DNA of 10,321 bases from contig CAZTWC010000116.1 of NCBI GenBank assembly GCA_964617105.1, forward strand, positions 1 to 10,321. Reading direction: 5' to 3'. Below the pieces are notes generated by a model. That model was given only the letters and a program-made list of their open reading frames with translations, was not told the origin of the DNA and made no database searches. Positions 6,402 to 10,321 of the stretch are shown here, in pieces (positions within the stretch are counted from its first letter, which is position 1; each line of letters opens with the position of its first letter). This DNA comes from CAZTWC01 sp964617105 [NCBI: uncultured Myxococcia bacterium]. GTDB taxonomy: Bacteria > CAZTWC01. The position numbers were made by a program, and so were the translations under genes.

Positions 6402-7420
6402 TGATCAAAATCCTATTAGCAGATAGTTCTCAAATTGATCGGGCCATAATCTCCTTCGCCCTATCCAAGCATAAACAGATCAGCATAGTCGGTCAGACCG
6501 GCGCTGGAGAGAAAGTGCTGGAGATGGCCGCTCAACTTAAACCAAGTGCCGTGGTTATAAGCACCAACCTGAAGAAAACTGATTTAATCTTCATTATCCG
6601 CCACCTAATAGATAGGCAACCAGTGCCGATTATTCTTCTCAATGACGAGCAAATAAACCAGGACCAAGATCTACCCATCAAAGCCATGATGGCCGGCGCC
6701 ACCGCACTGGTGAACAAACCAGCCAAAGACATGTTAGGCGACTGGATCCAACCTTTAATAAACAATATCGATTCCCTGACCGGTTTAGAAACGCCCCGAA
6801 AAAAATCCAGACCAAGAATCTCCCGAACCAGACAGGTGTTGTCTAAAAAACCGAGACCTGGCAAGTTTAAAGCAGTGGGAATAGCATCTTCCACCGGTGG
6901 GCCTATGGCTTTGGAACATATCCTTAAAAACCTGAAACCCCAATTCTCGGCATCGATTTTAATTGTACAACATATCACTCCGGGATTTTCCCTCGAATTG
7001 GTAAACTGGTACAATAAAATATCTCCTCTTGAAGTTCGATTGGCCCAAAAAGGCGATAGGCTGCAGCCGGCCTGCGTCTATTTGGCTCCTGATAACCAAC
7101 ACATGGAAGTAACAAACCATCATATTACCCTGCACTCAAAACCACAAGTATGTGGTTTTAGGCCATCTGGAACAGTGTTGCTATCATCCCTGGCCCAAAA
7201 TTTTCCGAATCAATCTTTGGGTATTATTTTAACCGGTATGGGGAAAGATGGGGTGGAGGGAATGACCCAAATAAAGGAAACCGGCGGATACACCATTGCC
7301 CAGGACAAAGACAGTTCAGTAGTCTTCGGCATGCCGGCCAGAGCCATTGAAGCCGGGGCCATTGATGTTGTCGCCAGCCTGGAAGAAATCCCTCAAATGA
7401 TCAACCAAATGGTCGCTTAG
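6401..7420 (+). CDS. cheB: CheB-like protein-glutamate methylesterase/deamidase with a degenerate receiver domain
   Basis: 339 residues. CheB removes methyl groups from receptor glutamates (and deamidates glutamines), resetting chemoreceptor sensitivity. The C-terminal methylesterase domain (about 157-339) is intact: Ser164 in IASSTGGP, His191 in VQHITPGFS, Asp283 in LTGMGKDG, plus the conserved MPARAIEAGAID block. Residues 1-125 have the receiver fold and keep Asp8 and Lys106 (NKP). However, the second acidic-pocket residue is Ser9, the expected phospho-Asp position is Ser54 (VVISTN), and the switch Ser/Thr position looks like Asn. Phosphorylation by CheA therefore appears impossible. A basic linker (about 131-156, rich in Lys/Arg/Pro) joins the domains. 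The gene starts on the last base of the receptor stop codon, so translation is probably coupled. It converges on the cyclic-nucleotide-binding gene with a 16-bp gap and no obvious terminator. Function is confident; regulation is inferred. Confidence 0.93.
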   Translation: MIKILLADSSQIDRAIISFALSKHKQISIVGQTGAGEKVLEMAAQLKPSAVVISTNLKKTDLIFIIRHLIDRQPVPIILLNDEQINQDQDLPIKAMMAGATALVNKPAKDMLGDWIQPLINNIDSLTGLETPRKKSRPRISRTRQVLSKKPRPGKFKAVGIASSTGGPMALEHILKNLKPQFSASILIVQHITPGFSLELVNWYNKISPLEVRLAQKGDRLQPACVYLAPDNQHMEVTNHHITLHSKPQVCGFRPSGTVLLSSLAQNFPNQSLGIILTGMGKDGVEGMTQIKETGGYTIAQDKDSSVVFGMPARAIEAGAIDVVASLEEIPQMINQMVA

Positions 7421-7436
7421 GGCGCCTACCGGGGAC

Positions 7437-7937
7437 TCAAACTCTCTCACCTTCAATCTCCTGCACCAAAGCATCAAAGAGAGTTATAATATCATTATTG
7501 GCTTTGCGCATGCGTGAAGAGAGCATCCTGCTAATCTGGCGGGTAATGGGCAGGCCAATTTCCGGGTAACGATCGCCAAAGGTCAAAAAATCGGCCCGGT
7601 TGATGGTGAGAAATTTGCAGTCAGTTTCAGTAACCACCGAGGCTGAACGCTGCTCTTCGTCCACCAGAGATAACTCTCCGAAAAAACTAAACGATTGATC
7701 TGACAGAGTGGCAACAGTAAAACGATCGCCCTGCTGGGTCATCTTCTCGATATGGACAGAACCCTGGTGAAGAATATACAGGGAGTCGCCCTGCTCTCCC
7801 TCGCGGATCACTTCGGTATTTTTTTTGCAGGAATGGAATTTGATAATCTCCATTATCTTGTTCAGATACTCATCATTATCTGCAAAATCCTTGAACAGGC
7901 TGATATTTTTTAAATGAGAGATAATATTTTCAGACAT
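7437..7937 (-). CDS. Stand-alone cyclic-nucleotide-binding (CRP/cNMP) domain protein
   Basis: 166 residues from ATG 7937, chosen because AGAGGA lies immediately upstream. An in-frame ATG at 8033 would add 32 residues encoded by the inverted-repeat element and lacks such a site. Residues about 14-125 are a cNMP-binding beta-roll: EGEQGDSLYILHQGSV (46-61), then the phosphate-binding cassette FGELSLVDEEQRSASV (86-101), with Glu88 and Arg97 where cAMP/cGMP binders have their phosphate and ribose contacts. The C-terminus (about 126-166) is helical. There is no helix-turn-helix, so it is not a CRP-type transcription factor. It is the last gene of the run that includes the K+ channel at 8071-9330, so an obvious hypothesis is a separate ligand-sensing subunit for that channel. 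Domain assignment is confident; the partner is inferred. Confidence 0.88.
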   Translation of the reverse strand: MSENIISHLKNISLFKDFADNDEYLNKIMEIIKFHSCKKNTEVIREGEQGDSLYILHQGSVHIEKMTQQGDRFTVATLSDQSFSFFGELSLVDEEQRSASVVTETDCKFLTINRADFLTFGDRYPEIGLPITRQISRMLSSRMRKANNDIITLFDALVQEIEGERV

Positions 7938-7941
7938 ATCT

Positions 7942-7947
7942 TCCTCT
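7942..7947 (-). promoter_or_regulatory. Ribosome binding site that fixes the start of the cNMP-domain gene
   Basis: AGAGGA on the minus strand, 4 nt before ATG 7937 (GAGG 6 nt away). It supports the short form of the protein over the longer frame from 8033. Confidence 0.7.
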
Positions 7948-8008
7948 AAATTATTTACGCACTCTTCGCGCTTTGATAGTGTCCACCTGGAAATCAATTT
8001 CGTTACGA

Positions 8009-8128
8009 AAATTTGGAGGCGCTTCACCAGCAAGGCGCAGAACCTGAAATCGCCGGAGGCGTATCTTTTACTACATCGAGGACGATTTCAGGTTCTGCAA
8101 CGCCGCTGGTGGAGATGCATCCGAATTT
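8009..8128. repeat. Long imperfect inverted repeat (REP/MITE-like palindromic element)
   Basis: Arm 8009-8052 and the reverse complement of arm 8083-8128 align at about 36 of 46 columns. They include a perfect 15-bp inner block (CAGAACCTGAAATCG) and a perfect 7-bp block (CACCAGC). The 30-nt centre is 8053-8082. The left margin carries a further palindrome, TTTCGTTACGAAA (7998-8010), so the element may extend outward to roughly 7970. The right arm encodes the last residues of the channel protein and the stop codon lies in the loop; the left arm fills the gap before the cNMP gene. There is no transposase, so it would be non-autonomous or a REP-like sequence. As RNA in either direction it would form a large hairpin that could stabilise the upstream message or reduce read-through. 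Confidence 0.8.
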
Positions 8129-9330
8129 GCAGTGCCGGCAATTACAATCGCTTTTGATCCCTTCTTAATCAGGTAGCCCCTCGCCGGGTTTATGATGGGC
8201 AAGTTTGGCTCCATTTTTTTTACATTCTTAAGATTTTCCACCAAAGTGGAGATATCGGGCGTCATTTGGGCTGCGCGAATCGCCTTTTTCTTTTTACTAA
8301 AAAAATTACCGGTATTTTCCAAAAGCCCCACCAAAAGAGCATTACTCTGGTCATAAAGATGGTTGGACAATTCAGCAAAAGAGCGGTTTAAAAATTCAGA
8401 GCTTATATCCATCACTTCCAGCCGCTTTTGAGACCGGACATCTAATAGCGCATTTACTACGTGAGAGATGCCGGTGCCGGCCGAGGCATTGGCCAGCAAA
8501 GTACGCCGGTAGGCACGGCTTTTGATAACCTCATCGCAAGAGGCTATTTTTAAATATTTTTCATACTTTGCTTCCAATATTTCTGCACACTTATAGATAT
8601 TTTTGTTCAGGTTGTCAATAGTCATAACCGCCATCACCGTTCTGGCATCCACTTCTTGAGGCGACATTTGCAGATCGCTCTGGTCGGCCAACACCACCAC
8701 CTTGGAGGCTTTATCAATATTTGCCCGCATTAAAGTAGATTCATCAGTAAAATCCCCCCGAATATAATGAAGTGAAGTAAACAGGGGCATTCCCCGCAAT
8801 TCATTAATCACTCCAGGGGAAGCGCTGGTAATTAGCACGATTTTGTCCTGTAATTGGCTATTTACACTAATAATCTCTTCCAGGGTGGTCTTCATGTCAT
8901 GCTTCCATCCGCAAATAACAAAATGACCACTCAAATCACTAAGGTCGCTCATACCCTTGCTCTCCTTAATGGTTTTCTCCACCAGCACACTGGCAACTTT
9001 TCCGCTGATCATACTAGCCATGATTATGCCTCCAATCATCAATATCACCCCAATAATCCTGCCCGGGGCAGTTTCCGGCACTCTATCGCCGTACCCCTCG
9101 GTGGTAACAGTGACAAACACCCACCAAACAATATCGCCAATATCACTCAGTCCCTGGTTGATGCCGCTCTCAAAAAAATATATTGCCAAAACCGAGATAA
9201 CCATCATCAGTATAAAGGTCAAAAACACCTTGTTGTCTGTCTTGGCCCAAAACCCTTTTTTAATCGGGGTTAAGCCGGCCGGAATTATCTCAATTTTATC
9301 TTCTGTTACCGGAGGTATTTGGTTATCCAT
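8071..9330 (-). CDS. Two-TM RCK-type (TrkA-N) potassium channel protein
   Basis: 419 residues. After a cytoplasmic N-terminus, TM1 (about 35-53) is followed by a pore helix, the selectivity filter TTEGYGD (76-82) and TM2 (about 91-117). This is the KcsA/MthK pore layout; the filter differs from the textbook TVGYGD. An RCK/TrkA-N Rossmann domain begins at about 136 (GHFVICGWKHD). Its nucleotide loop lacks the classical GxGxxG, so NAD binding is uncertain. ADQSD and DARTVMAV (215-236) follow, then a second RCK-like half to about 400. The inner-membrane protein would pass K+ and be gated by ligand binding to the cytoplasmic ring. The start overlaps the methyltransferase stop by 8 nt (ATGGATAA), with AGGA upstream, so translation is coupled. 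The last 20 or so residues (from about ANSDASPP, ending QNLKSSSM) come from the inverted-repeat element, so the native C-terminus was replaced. Confidence 0.9.
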   Translation of the reverse strand: MDNQIPPVTEDKIEIIPAGLTPIKKGFWAKTDNKVFLTFILMMVISVLAIYFFESGINQGLSDIGDIVWWVFVTVTTEGYGDRVPETAPGRIIGVILMIGGIIMASMISGKVASVLVEKTIKESKGMSDLSDLSGHFVICGWKHDMKTTLEEIISVNSQLQDKIVLITSASPGVINELRGMPLFTSLHYIRGDFTDESTLMRANIDKASKVVVLADQSDLQMSPQEVDARTVMAVMTIDNLNKNIYKCAEILEAKYEKYLKIASCDEVIKSRAYRRTLLANASAGTGISHVVNALLDVRSQKRLEVMDISSEFLNRSFAELSNHLYDQSNALLVGLLENTGNFFSKKKKAIRAAQMTPDISTLVENLKNVKKMEPNLPIINPARGYLIKKGSKAIVIAGTANSDASPPAALQNLKSSSM

Positions 9331-10204
9331 CTTTTATCCTTTTCTTCAACTCTCTGATATATTCGGGTGTTGTACCGCAGCAACCGCCCACCATTTTAAC
9401 CCCAGCCTCTATTTGAGCCATCGCCTGGACCGCAAACTCTTCGCTGGTAACCGGATAAATGTATTGGCTGTTACTCCTTTTGGGCCTCCCCGCACAAGGT
9501 TTTAACGCCAGGGGTATTTTACAGTTCAATTGCCTGATACTATTAGTCAGGCCGGTCATCTCCAGCGGCGTCAGAGCACAGTTACTGCCAATAATGTCTA
9601 CTTTTTCCTTTTCCAATGTGGAGATACACTCCCCCAACTCTTGTCCCATCATGGTGTGAAAACAATCGCCATCTTTTTTAAAGGTCAAAGATACCATCAG
9701 TGGGCGTTGACTAACCTGACGGACAGCCTTGATGGCGCAAACGGCTTCCTCCAGGTCGCAAAAGGTTTCAATACAAAACAAATCCACCCCTCCCCGCTCC
9801 AAAATTCTGGCCTGCTGATAAAAAACCTCTTGCAACTCCTGTTTTGAACAGGTGCCCATGGGCTCTAAAAATTTTCCGGTAGGCCCGATGTTTCCCGCTA
9901 CCAATCTTCCAGAGGGACAGGCTTCCCGGGCCAACTCAACCGCCATCAGGTTAATCTCAATAACTCTCTCTTCCAGTCCCCATTTCTTCATCCTGAACCA
10001 ATTGGCTTCAAAAGTATTGGTATTGATAATTTCGGCGCCGGCATGCAAATACTCCAGGTGGACATTTTGCACTATTTGAGGATACTCCAGGTTCCACCAG
10101 GCGGTAGATTCCCGCAACTGGTTGAGCCCATATTCTATCAGCATACTGCCCATTGCCCCATCCAGCAGCACAGTATCTTTTTTTAACAACTGTTCCAAAT
10201 CCAT
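9323..10204 (-). CDS. Homocysteine S-methyltransferase family protein (stand-alone MetH-N-like domain)
   Basis: 293 residues, one complete homocysteine-binding (beta/alpha)8 barrel. LLDGAMGSML (13-22) and TNTF (62-65) are the family N-terminal signatures. The zinc ligands are visible: Cys209 in GSNC and Cys275/Cys276 in GGCCGTTP. The enzyme would transfer a methyl group to homocysteine to form methionine. There is no folate, cobalamin or activation domain, so this is either a MmuM-like enzyme using S-methylmethionine/SAM or the catalytic module of a split methionine synthase. The methyl donor cannot be told from sequence alone. The start at 10204 has AAAGGG about 7 nt upstream and a plausible promoter before it. 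It is the first gene of the minus-strand run with the K+ channel (8-nt overlap) and the cNMP-domain protein. Confidence 0.92.
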   Translation of the reverse strand: MDLEQLLKKDTVLLDGAMGSMLIEYGLNQLRESTAWWNLEYPQIVQNVHLEYLHAGAEIINTNTFEANWFRMKKWGLEERVIEINLMAVELAREACPSGRLVAGNIGPTGKFLEPMGTCSKQELQEVFYQQARILERGGVDLFCIETFCDLEEAVCAIKAVRQVSQRPLMVSLTFKKDGDCFHTMMGQELGECISTLEKEKVDIIGSNCALTPLEMTGLTNSIRQLNCKIPLALKPCAGRPKRSNSQYIYPVTSEEFAVQAMAQIEAGVKMVGGCCGTTPEYIRELKKRIKDG

Positions 10205-10227
10205 AAATCTACCCTTTCTAAACTGTG

Positions 10228-10256
10228 AGTTTATTTAATTTGTAATCACTTTGCAA
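10228..10256 (-). promoter_or_regulatory. Candidate sigma70-type promoter for the methyltransferase-channel-cNMP run
   Basis: On the minus strand TTGCAA (10256-10251), a 17-nt spacer and TAAACT (10233-10228) match each consensus hexamer at 4 of 6 positions. Transcription would begin near 10221, about 17 nt before ATG 10204, leaving room for the AAAGGG ribosome binding site. Confidence 0.45.
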
Positions 10257-10283
10257 GGGTTATTCAAAACCGTTCTCTAAAAT

Positions 10284-10301
10284 GTGTACAAATCTGTACA
10301 C
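10284..10301. promoter_or_regulatory. Perfect 7-4-7 inverted repeat, putative operator
   Basis: GTGTACA, AATC, TGTACAC: perfect 7-bp arms around a 4-nt centre, typical of a site for a dimeric helix-turn-helix regulator. It lies about 28 bp upstream of the proposed -35 box of the methyltransferase promoter, which suits an activator, or it may control a gene beyond the right edge. The regulator is unknown. Confidence 0.5.
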
Positions 10302-10321
10302 GGCTTAGTTCCTGCTTCATC

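Noticed and set aside
7421-7485. Bidirectional terminator between cheB and the cNMP gene
   Set aside because: The gap is only 16 bp with no stem plus T-tract. The 7-bp AACTCTC/GAGAGTT pair further on is widely spaced and inside coding sequence.
7938-8033. N-terminal extension of the cNMP-domain protein from ATG 8033
   Set aside because: The extra 32 residues are encoded partly by the inverted-repeat arm, show no domain character, and lack a ribosome binding site. ATG 7937 has AGAGGA directly upstream.
7998-8128. Integron attC site
   Set aside because: The palindromic character and TTACGAA-like edge are suggestive, but paired core sites and a cassette layout or integrase are not visible.
8854-9505. 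Plus-strand open frames of 139 and 182 codons over the channel start
   Set aside because: They are complementary to the pore region. The apparent hydrophobic stretches mirror the real TM codons on the other strand.

Overview
The window reads as chromosomal sequence from a free-living, motile-type Gram-negative bacterium with moderate G+C content. Three things suggest this: a membrane-anchored 7TM/GAF/SpoIIE-type phosphatase, a chemoreceptor-CheB pair, and a long imperfect palindromic intergenic element. Some Deltaproteobacteria-like lineages carry similar combinations, but that placement is a low-confidence impression from gene content. No rRNA, tRNA, CRISPR array, transposase or phage gene is visible.

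Left part (1-4872, minus strand): a large signalling protein runs off the left edge. It has a signal or lipoprotein-like peptide, an extracytoplasmic beta-rich domain, seven membrane segments, a GAF domain and a PP2C/SpoIIE phosphatase. Upstream, on the same strand, lies recG, the branch-migration helicase for replication-fork rescue.

Middle (4873-7420, plus strand): a spacer of about 200 bp leads to a likely 46-codon small gene with a good ribosome binding site. A strong sigma70-type promoter follows. Its -10 box and start site sit inside a palindrome, and its leader folds into a 12-bp hairpin. It drives a cytoplasmic chemoreceptor whose reading frame is broken in two (5423-5719 and 5679-6401). 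The receptor is coupled, stop codon to start codon, with a CheB-like methylesterase. CheB keeps its Ser-His-Asp catalytic triad, but its receiver domain has lost the phosphorylatable aspartate. Together they look like a small adaptation module separated from the usual CheA phosphorelay.

Right part (7437-10321, minus strand, read right to left): a homocysteine S-methyltransferase overlaps by 8 nt a two-TM RCK-type potassium channel. A stand-alone cyclic-nucleotide-binding domain protein follows downstream. The channel stop codon and its last 20 or so codons lie inside one arm of a 120-bp imperfect inverted repeat. The other arm fills the gap before the cyclic-nucleotide-binding gene. A plausible promoter and a perfect 7-4-7 inverted repeat lie upstream of the methyltransferase.

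The most noteworthy items are the split receptor with the phosphorylation-blind CheB, the channel plus separate nucleotide-binding protein in one operon with a methionine-cycle enzyme, and the inverted repeat that has become the channel's C-terminus.
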